Assembly (NCBI GenBank): GCA_963752225.1
Contig: CAVVXS010000016.1
Coordinates: 231,783-295,782, forward strand
DNA: 64,000 nt
DNA from: JBBROS01 sp963752225
GTDB taxonomy: Bacteria; Pseudomonadota; Alphaproteobacteria; Acetobacterales; Acetobacteraceae
Direction of reading: 5' to 3'
In this document: piece after piece, positions 1 through 11,131 of the stretch
Layout: each line of letters starts with the position of its first letter
Position numbering within the stretch: position 1 is the first letter of the stretch
Program-made: the position numbers and the translations under genes
Notes under the pieces: model-generated
The model's input: the letters and a program-made list of their open reading frames with translations, nothing else
What the model was told of the DNA's origin: nothing
Databases searched by the model: none

Positions 1-1
1 C

Positions 2-598
2 ATTGCCGACAAGGGCCTGGCGGCGGAATACCGCACGGCTTTGCGGGACCGGTTCTTTTCCAGCCGGCGGCCGGCGGGGAAGGGCGGAAAGACACTGCCG
101 CCACGGGCCGCACGGGTCGCCCGTGCCCCGGCCCAGGCGGATCAGACCACGCAGGAACGCGCCCGCTGCCTGACTGCCATCCTGCTGCGCCATCCCGGCC
201 TGGTGCACGACGTCGAGGAAGCCTGGTGCGGATTGGCCGTGCCGCCGCCGTTGCATCGCCTGCGCGACGCAATCCTGCACACCGAAGACTTGGGCGTGCT
301 TGACTCCGACCGGCTGATTGCCCACCTGAACGCCTCTGGATTTGCTGAAGACGTTGCATTTGTCTTGTCCGCCGCCATGCCCCTGCCGCCCAGCGCCCGG
401 CCCGAGGCGATGCCGGCAGAGGCGGAGGGGGAATGGTGGCACTTGTTCGGACTGTTGCGCGGCCTGTCGCGCCTGGACGAGGAGGTCGAGCACGCCAGGC
501 GGGCCTTTGCCGAGCAGCAGACCGAGGCGGCACAGCGCCGCCTGATCGGCCTCAGGACGGCACGGCTCGATCTTGTCGCGACCGACTTTGACGGCTGA
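2..598 (+). CDS. dnaG: DNA primase, C-terminal part (gene enters from the left edge)
   Basis: Primase makes the RNA primers for replication. The frame is open from base 2, so the start, zinc finger and TOPRIM core lie outside the window. About 199 residues are visible: the end of the RNA-polymerase domain (ADKGLAAEYRTALRDRFF), a Pro/Arg/Ala-rich linker, and an Ala/Leu-rich helical C-terminal domain of the kind that contacts DnaB helicase. The identification rests on that C-terminal pattern and on rpoD following 78 bp downstream, the conserved dnaG-rpoD order of the macromolecular-synthesis operon. The catalytic motifs cannot be checked here. Confidence 0.85.
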   Translation: MADKGLAAEYRTALRDRFFSSRRPAGKGGKTLPPRAARVARAPAQADQTTQERARCLTAILLRHPGLVHDVEEAWCGLAVPPPLHRLRDAILHTEDLGVLDSDRLIAHLNASGFAEDVAFVLSAAMPLPPSARPEAMPAEAEGEWWHLFGLLRGLSRLDEEVEHARRAFAEQQTEAAQRRLIGLRTARLDLVATDFDG

Positions 599-676
599 CC
601 GCGGCGCCACACCGCACGACTGAAATCACCCCCGCCCGGGACGCCGTGCGGGACTGTTATCGGAGTAGTTCTATCC

Positions 677-2638
<1,962 letters not shown>

Positions 2639-2659
2639 TCGGCAAGGGTGCGATCCGGC

Positions 2660-2678
2660 CCGCGGCGGCGCGCCGCGG
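2660..2678 (+). terminator. GC-rich hairpin after rpoD
   Basis: CCGCGGCG (2660-2667) and CGCCGCGG (2671-2678) form a perfect 8-bp stem with a three-base loop, 22 bases after the rpoD stop. No T-run follows, so it is at best a weak or Rho-assisted terminator or a processing site. It sits directly before the TTG at 2682 and would bury a ribosome site there, which argues for a later start of the next gene. Confidence 0.4.
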
Positions 2679-2744
2679 TGCTTGATCGGCCCACTCCTTC
2701 GTGCCACCCCTAGGCTCGATGACGCCCGCGACTTTTCCGTGCTG

Positions 2745-3302
2745 ATGCAGGCGCAACGCGTCGGCGTGACCGTGACCTTCCTGCGGATGGACGCGCGTCC
2801 GGCGCCCGGCCCGGCGCTGCCGCCCGACGCGACCCTCGTGCGGGTCGAATGCTGCTCGGTCTCGTTCTACCGCTACCTCTACGGCACGGTCGGGGCCGCT
2901 TACGTTTGGTGGCTGCGCCGCACCTTGGCCGACCATGCGCTGGACGCGTTGCTGCGGGACCCCGGGGTTGCAATCCACGTGCTGTATCGCGGCGGCGAGC
3001 CGGCCGGGTTCTTCGAACTCGATCGGCGCACCCGGCCGACGGTCAACCTGGGCTATTTCGGCTTGATGCCGCACGCGGTCGGGCAAGGGCTCGGGAGCGC
3101 CTTTCTGTCGGCCGCGATCCAGGCGGCGTGGGACTTCGAGCCGCCCGCCCGCGCGCTGACGGTCAATACCTGCACCGCCGACCATCCCCGGGCGCTGCCC
3201 GGCTATATCCGCGCGGGGTTTCAGCCGGTGCGGCAGCTGCACGAGGTGTGGGACGTCCCCACCCGGCTCGGCCTATCCATCCCGCGGCACCTGCTCGTAT
3301 AA
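2745..3302 (+). CDS. GNAT family N-acetyltransferase
   Basis: Predicted to transfer an acetyl group from acetyl-CoA to an amine; the substrate is unknown. The acetyl-CoA-binding motif Q-x-x-G-x-G/A is seen as QGLGSA near residue 113, following the beta-strand NLGYFGLMPHAVG. The C-terminal strand/helix ALTVNTCTADHPRALPGYIRAGF matches the end of GNAT domains. The start is uncertain. An in-frame TTG at 2682 would give 206 residues but lies against a hairpin. ATG 2745 gives 185 residues, GTG 2766 is also possible, and none has a clear Shine-Dalgarno. The gene follows rpoD in the same direction, probably with its own transcription. Confidence 0.8.
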   Translation: MQAQRVGVTVTFLRMDARPAPGPALPPDATLVRVECCSVSFYRYLYGTVGAAYVWWLRRTLADHALDALLRDPGVAIHVLYRGGEPAGFFELDRRTRPTVNLGYFGLMPHAVGQGLGSAFLSAAIQAAWDFEPPARALTVNTCTADHPRALPGYIRAGFQPVRQLHEVWDVPTRLGLSIPRHLLV

Positions 3303-3348
3303 GGCCGCAACCGCGCGGCCAAGCGCAGGCCTGGAGGACCGATCCCCG

Positions 3349-4545
3349 ATGCGCTTTGCCTTGCTCGCCATGAGCCTCGTTCTGCCGGTGGCGCTGCCGC
3401 CTGTCGCCCGTGCCGAATTGCCCGGCACGATCCGCATCGGCGTGCTGAACGACGCCTCCGGCCCGTTTGCCGACCAGAGCGGGCGCGGCAGCGTGGTCGC
3501 CGCCCAACTCGCCGCCGACGACTTCAAGGCGGACTCGCCCGACACCACGGTCGAGATCCTTTACGGCGACCACCAGAACAAGCCCGACATCGGCAGCGGC
3601 ATCGTCCGCGCCTGGGTGGACCGCGACAACGTGGTCGCCGTCGCCGACGCGGTGAACTCGGCGGTGGGGCTCGCCGTCAACGACGTCATGCGGGAGCGGC
3701 ACCGCACCTTCATCGCGAGCAACGTCGGCACGTCCGATCTCACGGGCAAGAACTGCGCCCCGACCACGGTGCAGTGGACGTTCGACACCTGGGCGTTCGG
3801 CAACTCCGCCGCCCGGGCGCTGCACGACAAGGGTCCGTTCTATTTCGTCGGCTTCGACTACGCGTTGGGCGCGGCATTGGAGCGGGACACGACGTCGGTG
3901 CTGACGAGCCTCGGGGGCAAGGTCGCCGGGTCGATCAAGCACCCGCTCGGGACCACCGATTTCTCCTCCTACCTGCTGCAGGCGCAGTCGTCGGGCGCCA
4001 AGGTGATTGCGTTCGCTTCGACCGGGACCGACTTCATCAACGCGGTCAAGCAGGCCGCCGAGTTCGGGGTGAACCGCACGGCGACGCTGACGGGCCTGTT
4101 CACGCAGATCGTGGACGTGGAGTCGCTTGGCGCTCAGGCGGCACAGGGGCTGACGCTGACGGAAGCGTTCTACTGGGACCTGAACGACGACACCCGGGCC
4201 TTCGCCCGCCGGTTCGCCGAGAAGATGCCGGGCCGGGTGCCGACGGAGAACCAGGCCGGGGTGTACTCCTCGGTGCTGGCCTATCTGCGCGCCGCCAAGG
4301 CCGCCGGCAGCATCGAGGGCGAGCGGGTGATCGAGGCGATGCGGGCGCATCCGATCGAGGACAAGCTGTTCGGCCCGGTGACGGTCCGCGCCGACGGGCG
4401 GGCGATCCATCCGATGTATGTGTTCCGGGTGAAGACGCCGGCGGAATCGAAGTCGCGATGGGACCTTTACGCGCTCATCGCCACCATCCCCGCCGAGGCG
4501 GCGTTCCGCCCGCTCGACCAGGGCGGCTGCCCGCTCGTGAAATAG
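3349..4545 (+). CDS. ABC transporter substrate-binding protein, branched-chain amino acid type
   Basis: A periplasmic solute-binding protein of the Liv/Peripla_BP_6 type, which delivers small carboxylates or amino acids to a membrane ABC transporter. The N-terminus is a signal peptide (hydrophobic LLAMSLVLPVALPPVA, likely cleaved after ARA near residue 22), followed by TIRIGVLNDASGPFADQSG, the standard start of the mature fold. The length (398 residues) is normal. GGAGG lies 11 bases before the ATG. No permease or ATPase gene is adjacent, so this is an orphan that must share a transporter encoded elsewhere, possibly one of the two Liv systems in this window. It converges on the methyltransferase gene with a 25-bp gap. 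Confidence 0.9.
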   Translation: MRFALLAMSLVLPVALPPVARAELPGTIRIGVLNDASGPFADQSGRGSVVAAQLAADDFKADSPDTTVEILYGDHQNKPDIGSGIVRAWVDRDNVVAVADAVNSAVGLAVNDVMRERHRTFIASNVGTSDLTGKNCAPTTVQWTFDTWAFGNSAARALHDKGPFYFVGFDYALGAALERDTTSVLTSLGGKVAGSIKHPLGTTDFSSYLLQAQSSGAKVIAFASTGTDFINAVKQAAEFGVNRTATLTGLFTQIVDVESLGAQAAQGLTLTEAFYWDLNDDTRAFARRFAEKMPGRVPTENQAGVYSSVLAYLRAAKAAGSIEGERVIEAMRAHPIEDKLFGPVTVRADGRAIHPMYVFRVKTPAESKSRWDLYALIATIPAEAAFRPLDQGGCPLVK

Positions 4546-4570
4546 GCGGGCGCGGGTCCGCCAAAATGCG

Positions 4571-5860
4571 TTATGGCCGGCGAAACGCGACCACGCTTTC
4601 CACCCGGGCCGACCACAGGAATTGGTCGATCGCAACCGCGCTCGCAACGCGGTAGCCGGCTGCGAGCAGCACGCGCCCGTCGCGCAGCAAGGCCGCCGGG
4701 TTGCAGCTGACGTAGACGATCGGCACGCCGGATGCGGCAAGCGCCGGCATCTGCGCCGCGGCACCACCGTAAGGCGGGTCGAGCACGACTGCCGCCGCGC
4801 CCTTCAGCTCTGCTGGCTGCAGCGGCTGTCGCGCGAGGTCGCGAGCCACCACGGCAACCCGTGGATTGCCGGCAGCCTTGAGCGCCGCCAGCGCGTCCGC
4901 GTCGCCTTCGAACGCCTGCACCCGGCCCCGCTCGGCCAGAGCGTGGCTCAGCGTGCCGCAGCCGGCGAACAGCTCGACGATGCGCGCTTTGCCGCTTGTC
5001 GTCGGCAGTGCCTCGACCGTGGCCTCCCGGATCGCGGCCTCGCCCTCGAGCGAGGCTTGCAGGAAAGCGCCGGGCGGAACCGGCGTGGCCCGGCCGGAGA
5101 ATGCCGCCATCGACGGCTTGAGCAGGCAAGCGGGCTCGGCCAAGCCCCGTGGGCCCAACGCCCAGGCAATGCGGGACACGCGTTGGTTGCCGGCCAGCTC
5201 CGCCAAACGTTGCCGGTCACGGGCTGTGATCGGCGCGTCGGTGCGCAGCAGCAGGTCGGGGCCGCCGTCGAGCAGGTTCACCGCCGCCGATGCTTCACGC
5301 TTCAGCCCGTCCAAGCTGCGCAGCACCGGCCGCAGCGCCTGGACCAATGCGAACAATGCCGGATGCAGCACCGGGCAGGCGGTCATGTCGACGATGTCGG
5401 CGGAGCGCTTGGCATTGAGGCCAATCAGGACGGCGCCGGACCGCTCGCGGCGGATTGCCAAATCCATCCGCCGGCGCGCCGAAGGGGGCGTCCGGATCAG
5501 CGGCGGCAGTTCGCCCGTGAATCCGAGCCGGCGCACGACGTCCGCCACCAGCCCCCGCTTCCAGGCGGCGTAGCCCGCATCGGCCATGTGTTGCAGCGAG
5601 CAACCGCCGCATGCGCCGAAATGCGGGCAGGGCGGACTGACCCGGTCGGCCGACGGGTCCAGCACCGTGGCGTCGGCGGCCCAGGCCTGGCCACGACGGG
5701 CAAGTGGCCCGGGCTGAACGGTTTCGCCCGGCAACGTGCCGGCGAGGAACAGCGGCGTGCCGTCCGGCAGCGCCGCAACCCCGTCCCCATCGGCGCCTAG
5801 CGCGCCGACGCGGACCGGTTCAGGCGCCGAAGGCGGAAAGGCCGGTCTGGGCGCGGCCAA
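4571..5860 (-). CDS. Class I SAM-dependent RNA (uracil-5-) methyltransferase, RlmD/TrmA family
   Basis: Predicted to methylate C5 of a uridine in rRNA or tRNA. Residues 17-60 form a TRAM-like RNA-binding region. A [4Fe-4S] cluster site is visible as Cys78, Cys84, Cys87 and Cys162 (CX5CX2CX74C), as in RumA/RlmD. The SAM site is VELFAGCGTLSHAL, followed by VVLDPPYGGAA, and the catalytic cysteine lies in YVSCNPAALLRDGR. The reading frame begins with TTG at 5860, inside the 3' end of the upstream glutaryl-CoA dehydrogenase gene (41-bp overlap). No ATG or GTG suits the TRAM start better. Whether the target is 23S rRNA U1939 or another site cannot be told from sequence alone. Confidence 0.88.
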   Translation of the reverse strand: MAAPRPAFPPSAPEPVRVGALGADGDGVAALPDGTPLFLAGTLPGETVQPGPLARRGQAWAADATVLDPSADRVSPPCPHFGACGGCSLQHMADAGYAAWKRGLVADVVRRLGFTGELPPLIRTPPSARRRMDLAIRRERSGAVLIGLNAKRSADIVDMTACPVLHPALFALVQALRPVLRSLDGLKREASAAVNLLDGGPDLLLRTDAPITARDRQRLAELAGNQRVSRIAWALGPRGLAEPACLLKPSMAAFSGRATPVPPGAFLQASLEGEAAIREATVEALPTTSGKARIVELFAGCGTLSHALAERGRVQAFEGDADALAALKAAGNPRVAVVARDLARQPLQPAELKGAAAVVLDPPYGGAAAQMPALAASGVPIVYVSCNPAALLRDGRVLLAAGYRVASAVAIDQFLWSARVESVVAFRRP

Positions 5861-7061
5861 GGATCAGCGCATGCACGTCGTGCGTGCCCTCGTAGGTGTT
5901 GACCGCCTCGAGGTTCATGACGTGACGGATGACGTGGTACTCGTCGGCGATGCCGTTGCCGCCGTGCATGTCGCGTGCGACCCGGGCGATATCGAGCGCC
6001 TTGCCGCAATTGTTGCGCTTCATCAGGCTGATCATCTCCGGCGCCGCTTGGCCCTCATCCATGAGTCGCCCGAGCCGCAGCGCGCCCTGCAGCCCGAGGG
6101 TGATCTCGGTCTGCATGTCGGCGAGCTTCTTTTGGATGAGCTGCGTCGCCGCCAGCGGGCGGCCGAACATCATGCGCTGCATGGTGTAGTCGCGGGCCGC
6201 GTGCCAGCAGAACTCGGCCGCGCCCAGCGAGCCCCAGGCGATACCGTAGCGGGCGTTGTTGAGGCAGGAGAACGGGCCGCGCAGCCCCTTCACGTTCAGC
6301 TCGTTGCCGGCCGGGACGAACACGTCCTGCATCATGATCATGCCGGTGGTCGACGCCCGGAGCGAGAACTTGCCCTCGATCTTCGGCGCTTCGAGGCCCT
6401 TCATGCCGCGCTCGAGCACGTATCCCTTGATCTCGCCGGCGTCGTTCTTGGCCCAGACCACGAACACGTCGGCCAGCGGCGAGTTGGTGATCCAGGTTTT
6501 CGACCCGTTCACCACGAAGCCGCCGTCGACCGACTTGGCGCGGGTGCGCATACTGGCCGGGTCGGAGCCGGCGTCGGGCTCGGTCAGGCCGAAGCAGCCG
6601 ACGAACTCGCCGGTCCGCAGCTTCGGCAGCACCCGGTCTTTGAGCTCGTCCGAGCCGTAGGCCCAGATCGGGTACATCACCAGCGAGGACTGCACGCTGA
6701 AGGCGCTCCGGTAGCCGCTGTCGACGCGTTCCACTTCCCGGGCGATCAGGCCGTAGGCGACGTAGCCGACGCCGGCGCAGCCATGGCTGTCGAGGGTGGC
6801 GCCGAGAAAGCCCATCTCGCCCATCTCGTTCATGATCTCGCGGTCGAACGTCTCATGGCGGTTGGCCATCAGCGCGCGCGGGAACAGCTTGTCCTGGCAA
6901 TAGGCGTGCGCCGCGTCGCGCATCGCCCGCTCATCCTCGGTGAGCTGGCCGTCGAGCAGCAGGGCATCGTCCCATCGGAACGGTCCCATCTTGCGGGCCT
7001 TCGGGCCGGCCATCAATTCCGCAACCGCTTCGGGCGCCTGGACCGGCGTAACGACATTCAT
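5820..7061 (-). CDS. gcdH: Glutaryl-CoA dehydrogenase
   Basis: An FAD enzyme that oxidises and decarboxylates glutaryl-CoA to crotonyl-CoA in lysine, tryptophan and aromatic catabolism. The fold is that of acyl-CoA dehydrogenases (413 residues). The segment DSGYRSAFSVQSSLV carries the arginine that in glutaryl-CoA dehydrogenases contacts the substrate's distal carboxylate. The C-terminus has NTYEGTHDVHALILGRA, whose glutamate (about residue 391) is the catalytic base, and this block is characteristic of GcdH rather than of general acyl-CoA dehydrogenases. FAD-contact motifs CFGLTEPDAGSD and WITNSPLADVFVVWA are present. The start is ATG at 7061. It ends 41 bp inside the following methyltransferase gene and lies 18 bp downstream of the helicase gene. 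Confidence 0.93.
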   Translation of the reverse strand: MNVVTPVQAPEAVAELMAGPKARKMGPFRWDDALLLDGQLTEDERAMRDAAHAYCQDKLFPRALMANRHETFDREIMNEMGEMGFLGATLDSHGCAGVGYVAYGLIAREVERVDSGYRSAFSVQSSLVMYPIWAYGSDELKDRVLPKLRTGEFVGCFGLTEPDAGSDPASMRTRAKSVDGGFVVNGSKTWITNSPLADVFVVWAKNDAGEIKGYVLERGMKGLEAPKIEGKFSLRASTTGMIMMQDVFVPAGNELNVKGLRGPFSCLNNARYGIAWGSLGAAEFCWHAARDYTMQRMMFGRPLAATQLIQKKLADMQTEITLGLQGALRLGRLMDEGQAAPEMISLMKRNNCGKALDIARVARDMHGGNGIADEYHVIRHVMNLEAVNTYEGTHDVHALILGRAQTGLSAFGA

Positions 7062-7079
7062 GCTGACCTCCCGGGTGGC

Positions 7080-8957
7080 TTATTCGGCGTCGGCGGCCGG
7101 GTCCGGCATCCGAGCCGACCGCGAGCGTAGCAGCATGAACGCGGGCACGTCGTCGCCGAAGCCCACCACCGACGGGCCGAGGTCATCATCTCGGCGATAG
7201 TGCCGCCGCGGCTCCTCGCGCGCCCGCACCCGGTCGTCGAACCGAGGCGCGCGGTCGTCGCGGGGGGCGCGGAAGTCGTCGCGCGGCGCGGCGCGGGTTT
7301 CCTCTTCGATGCGGCGCCGCCCGTCGCCCCGCCGGCGCGGCAGCGGCGCGTCGTCCAGCGCCGGCTGCGGCGCATCGACCGGCATCGGAGCCGCCGCCGG
7401 CAACGTTGTCACCTCGGCCGCCGCGGCCTTGCCGCGGCTCCGGCGCGGCTTGCGGATCGGCGCGTCGCCGTCGCGAGCGGCCTCGCGCACCGGGAGCTTC
7501 GCCTTTTCCGGGCCGGGCTTGGCCACCGGCTTGCCAGCCGGTTTGCCGCGGGCGCGGCCACGACCGCGACGCTTCCCGTCATCCTCGTTGAACGGCAGGA
7601 TGTCCATGCCTTCGACCGCGAAGCGCGGGATCTCGGCGCCGACCAGCTTCTCGATCGCGTGCACGAAGCCGGCATCGTCGGGGGTGGCCAGGGTGAAAGC
7701 ATGCCCGGTCAGCCCGGCGCGGCCGGTGCGGCCAATTCGGTGAACGTAGTCCTCGGCATGAATCGGCACGTCGAAGTTGAACACGTGGCTCAGACCGCCG
7801 ATGTCGATGCCGCGCGCCGCCACGTCGCTGCAGCACAGCAGCTGCACCTCGTTGGCCTTGAAGCGCGACAGGGTGGCGAACCGCTCGGGCTGGCTCATGT
7901 CGCCGTGCAGCTGGCCGACGCTGAAGCCGTGCCGCTTGAGCGACTTGTAAAGGATGTCCACGTCGCGCTTGCGGTTGCAGAAGATCAGCGCGTTCTGCAC
8001 CGGCTCCGCCTTCAGCAACCGGCGCAGCGCCTCGCGCTTATCGAGGTCGTCCACCACCGTGAGGCCGGCGACGATCGTGGTCGCGACGCTCGCCGGGCGG
8101 CTGACGGTGATTTCCTTGGGGTTGGTCAGGAAGGCGTCGGCCAGGCGGCGGATTTCCGGCGCCATGGTCGCCGAAAAGAACAGCGTCTGCCGGGTGCGCG
8201 GCAAGAAGCCAACGATCTTCTCGACGTCGGGGATGAAGCCCATGTCGAGCATGCGGTCGGCTTCGTCGATCACCAGCAGCGCCGTGTCGGTCAGCAGCAG
8301 GCCGCCGCGCTCGAACAGATCCATCAGCCGGCCCGGCGTCGCGATCAGCACGTCGACGCCCTTCATCAGCACGTCCTTCTGATCGTTGAGGCTTTCGCCG
8401 CCGATCAACAGAGCGTGGGTGAGCTTCAGGTGTTTGCCGTACTGGACGAAATTCTCCGCGACCTGCAGCGCCAGCTCGCGGGTCGGCTCCAGGATCAGGC
8501 TGCGCGGCATGCGCGCGCGGGACCGGCTGCCGGATAGGATGTCCAGCATCGGCAGCACGAAGCCGGCGGTCTTGCCGGTGCCGGTCTGCGCGCAGCCGAG
8601 CACGTCGCGGCCCATCAACACGGACGGGATCGCCTGGGCCTGGATGGGCGTCGGCTGGCGGTAGCCCTTCTCAAGCAAGGCGCGCTGGATCTCTGGCGAC
8701 AGTCCGAGGTCGGCGAAGCCGTTCGGCTCCTCCACCGGCTCGGTTGCCGGCGCTTCGGCTTCGGCTACGGCTGCCGTCTCGGCCGCGGCGGCAGACGGCG
8801 TGTCGGCATCGTCGTCTTCGGACGGGATCGGGGCGTCGCTCGGCGCCGCTTCGGCGACCTCGAGCGAGTTGGCCGGACGGTCGGCGGCCGAAGCGTCGGG
8901 CGTGGCATCCGTGGCGCCCGGGCCGATTTCCTCGGGTGCCACCGGCTCAGTTGTCAT
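7080..8957 (-). CDS. DEAD-box ATP-dependent RNA helicase (RhlE-like)
   Basis: An RNA helicase of the DEAD-box class, expected in ribosome assembly or RNA turnover. The motifs appear in order: Q-motif (GFADLGLSPEIQRALLEKGY), Walker A (AQTGTGKT), DEAD (VIDEADRMLDMGF), SAT (FFSATMAP) and motif VI (HRIGRTGRAG). The N-terminus is about 90 residues of Ala/Glu/Pro-rich disordered sequence. The C-terminus is a long Arg/Lys/Pro-rich tail with RGRGRARGKPAGK blocks, as in RNA-binding tails of RhlE-type proteins. The start is uncertain: ATG 8957 (625 residues) is preferred, and an in-frame TTG at 9038 would add 27 residues. The gene is divergent from the GH15 gene. Confidence 0.93.
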   Translation of the reverse strand: MTTEPVAPEEIGPGATDATPDASAADRPANSLEVAEAAPSDAPIPSEDDDADTPSAAAAETAAVAEAEAPATEPVEEPNGFADLGLSPEIQRALLEKGYRQPTPIQAQAIPSVLMGRDVLGCAQTGTGKTAGFVLPMLDILSGSRSRARMPRSLILEPTRELALQVAENFVQYGKHLKLTHALLIGGESLNDQKDVLMKGVDVLIATPGRLMDLFERGGLLLTDTALLVIDEADRMLDMGFIPDVEKIVGFLPRTRQTLFFSATMAPEIRRLADAFLTNPKEITVSRPASVATTIVAGLTVVDDLDKREALRRLLKAEPVQNALIFCNRKRDVDILYKSLKRHGFSVGQLHGDMSQPERFATLSRFKANEVQLLCCSDVAARGIDIGGLSHVFNFDVPIHAEDYVHRIGRTGRAGLTGHAFTLATPDDAGFVHAIEKLVGAEIPRFAVEGMDILPFNEDDGKRRGRGRARGKPAGKPVAKPGPEKAKLPVREAARDGDAPIRKPRRSRGKAAAAEVTTLPAAAPMPVDAPQPALDDAPLPRRRGDGRRRIEEETRAAPRDDFRAPRDDRAPRFDDRVRAREEPRRHYRRDDDLGPSVVGFGDDVPAFMLLRSRSARMPDPAADAE

Positions 8958-9265
8958 GGGTTCGGATCCGCCCCCTTGCGCAGAGTCCGGGGCCGCGTGC
9001 AGGGTCTCGTCCGCGGGGGCGGTGGAATGTTCGATCAAACGCAGGGTCTCGTTTCAGCGAGGGGTTCTCGGTGCGCACGGCGTGTCGATGCCGGGCGGGC
9101 GCAGCACTGGGCCGGGCTCACAGCGCGCATATCGGGAAACGAACCCGGAAAGTCAACCATTTCGGCTCATCATGGCCGAGTAGACGTCGACCGGCATGGG
9201 GCCGTCCTCCCGGTCTGGCCGGGGCCGGACGGGGTCGTGGTTCACCCGTTGGCGTCACTGCGCCG
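8958..9265. other. Divergent intergenic region, helicase / GH15
   Basis: About 308 bp between the chosen starts of the leftward helicase and the rightward GH15 gene. It should hold both promoters. The part around 9125-9180 is visibly less GC-rich than its surroundings, but no good -35/-10 pair could be assigned. The first 81 bases could be coding if the helicase starts at TTG 9038. No small gene is supported. Confidence 0.5.
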
Positions 9266-11110
9266 ATGAACGACAGCTTGAGCGAGCCGGTTACGGAGGC
9301 AGACGTGCCCGCGCAGGCCACCCAGCCGATCGAAGACTATGCGCTCATCGGCGATTGCCTGACCGGCGCCCTGGTCGGGCGCAACGGCAGCATCGACTGG
9401 CTGTGCCTGCCGCGATTCGACAGCGCCGCCTGCTTCGCCGCCCTGCTCGGCGCGCCGGAGCATGGCCGCTTTCTGATCGCCCCGGCCGAGCCCGGACCAC
9501 CGGCCAAGCGCAGCTACCGCGGCCCCAGTCTGATCCTGGAGACGGTGTTCGAGACCGCAGCCGGCACCGTGGCACTGATCGACTTCATGGTGCCGGGCAG
9601 CACCAATTCCAGCATCGTCCGCATCGTCGAGGGCCGCAGCGGGCAGGTCGACATGCGGCTCGAGCTGGTGATGCGGTTCGATTACGGCGTCACCATCCCC
9701 TGGGTGACGCAACGCCGCGGCGGCAACGGCATCATCGCCATTGCCGGGCCAGAGATGGTGGTTCTCCGCACCGACGTGCCGCTGCGCGGCGAGGACATGA
9801 AAACGGTCGGCAATTTCACCGTCGGCGCCGGCGAGCGGGTGCTGTTCACCCTGACCCACGGTCCGTCGCACTTGAAGCTGCCGCTCAGTCCCGATCCGGA
9901 CGACGCGTTGTACGACACCGAGCAATACTGGCAGCAGTGGTCGAGCCAGCTCGACTATGACGGCCCGGCGCGCGAGATGGTGCTGCGGTCGCTCGTCACG
10001 CTGAAAGGCCTGACCTACGCGCCGACCGGCGGCATCGTCGCGGCGGCCACCACGTCCTTGCCGGAACAGGCGGGCGGCACGCGCAACTGGGATTACCGGT
10101 TCTGCTGGCTGCGGGATGCGGTCATCACCTTGTTCGCCTTCATGGGAGCCGGCTTCAAGTCGGAAGCGCAGTTCTGGGCGCAATGGCTGCACCGCAGCGT
10201 CGCCGGCAGCCCGGCGCAGCTGCAGATCATGTATGGCCTCGGCGGCGAGCGGCGGCTGGACGAGATGGAGCTGCCGTGGCTGCCGGGCTATGGCGGCGCC
10301 ACCCCCGTGCGCACCGGCAACGCCGCCGCGGCGCAGCTGCAGCTCGACGTCTATGGCGAGGTGATGGGCGCGTTGCATGCCGCCCGCAGCATCGGCGTGC
10401 TGGACGGCGAGGCCTGGTCGATGCAACGCGGCATGCTCGAGCACCTCGAGACCGTCTGGATCCAGCCCGACGAGGGCATGTGGGAAACCCGCGGCGGCCC
10501 GCGGCACTTCACCTTCAGCAAGGTCATGGCCTGGACGGCGTTCGACCGCGGCATCCGCGACGTCGAGAAATACGGCTTCGAAGGCGACGTCGAACGCTGG
10601 CGCGCGCTGCGCGACACCATCCACGAGCGGGTTTGCCGCGAGGGTTTCAACGCGGAGCTCAACAGCTTCACCCAGAGCTTCGGCGACACCGCGCTCGACG
10701 CCAGCCTGCTGCTGATCCCGAGCACCGGATTCCTGCCGGCCGACGACCCGCGCATGGTGGGCACCGTCGCCGCCATCGAGGGCAGCCTGATGCAGAACGG
10801 CTTCGTCCTGCGCTACCGGGCGGAGGACCACGCGGACGGCTTGCCGGACGGGGAGGGCGCGTTCCTGGCCTGCTCGTTCTGGCTGGCCTCGGTGCTGCAC
10901 ATGCAGGGACGGCGCGACGAGGCGCTGGCCTTGTTCGACCGCCTGATCGGCCTGTGCAACGACGTCGGCCTGCTCAGCGAGGAGTACGACCCGGCCGGCC
11001 ACCGGTTCCTCGGCAACTTCCCGCAGGCGTTCAGCCACGTCGCCCTCGTCAGCACGGCGATGCGGCTGGCCGGGCAGCACCCGATGATGCCGGGCGCCGA
11101 GGTGACCTGA
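9266..11110 (+). CDS. Glycoside hydrolase family 15 protein (glucoamylase/trehalase-like)
   Basis: An inverting alpha-glucosidase of family GH15, acting on trehalose or on alpha-1,4-glucan ends. The N-terminal beta-sandwich domain starts with DYALIGDCLTGALVGRNGSI, followed by an (alpha/alpha)6 barrel. Catalytic-region motifs are RNWDYRFCWLRDAVITLFA, DEGMWETRGG followed by FTFSKVMAW (general acid region) and LLSEEYDP (general base region). The 614-residue length is standard and there is no signal peptide, so the enzyme is cytoplasmic, which fits trehalose or glycogen turnover. The frame is open upstream to 8744, but that part is Arg/Pro-rich antisense of the helicase gene. ATG 9266 matches the family start; GTG 9305 is an alternative. 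Confidence 0.92.
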   Translation: MNDSLSEPVTEADVPAQATQPIEDYALIGDCLTGALVGRNGSIDWLCLPRFDSAACFAALLGAPEHGRFLIAPAEPGPPAKRSYRGPSLILETVFETAAGTVALIDFMVPGSTNSSIVRIVEGRSGQVDMRLELVMRFDYGVTIPWVTQRRGGNGIIAIAGPEMVVLRTDVPLRGEDMKTVGNFTVGAGERVLFTLTHGPSHLKLPLSPDPDDALYDTEQYWQQWSSQLDYDGPAREMVLRSLVTLKGLTYAPTGGIVAAATTSLPEQAGGTRNWDYRFCWLRDAVITLFAFMGAGFKSEAQFWAQWLHRSVAGSPAQLQIMYGLGGERRLDEMELPWLPGYGGATPVRTGNAAAAQLQLDVYGEVMGALHAARSIGVLDGEAWSMQRGMLEHLETVWIQPDEGMWETRGGPRHFTFSKVMAWTAFDRGIRDVEKYGFEGDVERWRALRDTIHERVCREGFNAELNSFTQSFGDTALDASLLLIPSTGFLPADDPRMVGTVAAIEGSLMQNGFVLRYRAEDHADGLPDGEGAFLACSFWLASVLHMQGRRDEALALFDRLIGLCNDVGLLSEEYDPAGHRFLGNFPQAFSHVALVSTAMRLAGQHPMMPGAEVT

Positions 11111-11131
11111 GGCGGCCGGGAGCCGCCCCGT

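Noticed and set aside
8744..9265. N-terminal extension of the GH15 gene to 8744
   Set aside because: The added 174 residues are Arg/Pro-rich antisense of the helicase N-terminus and its leader. The family start is at ATG 9266.
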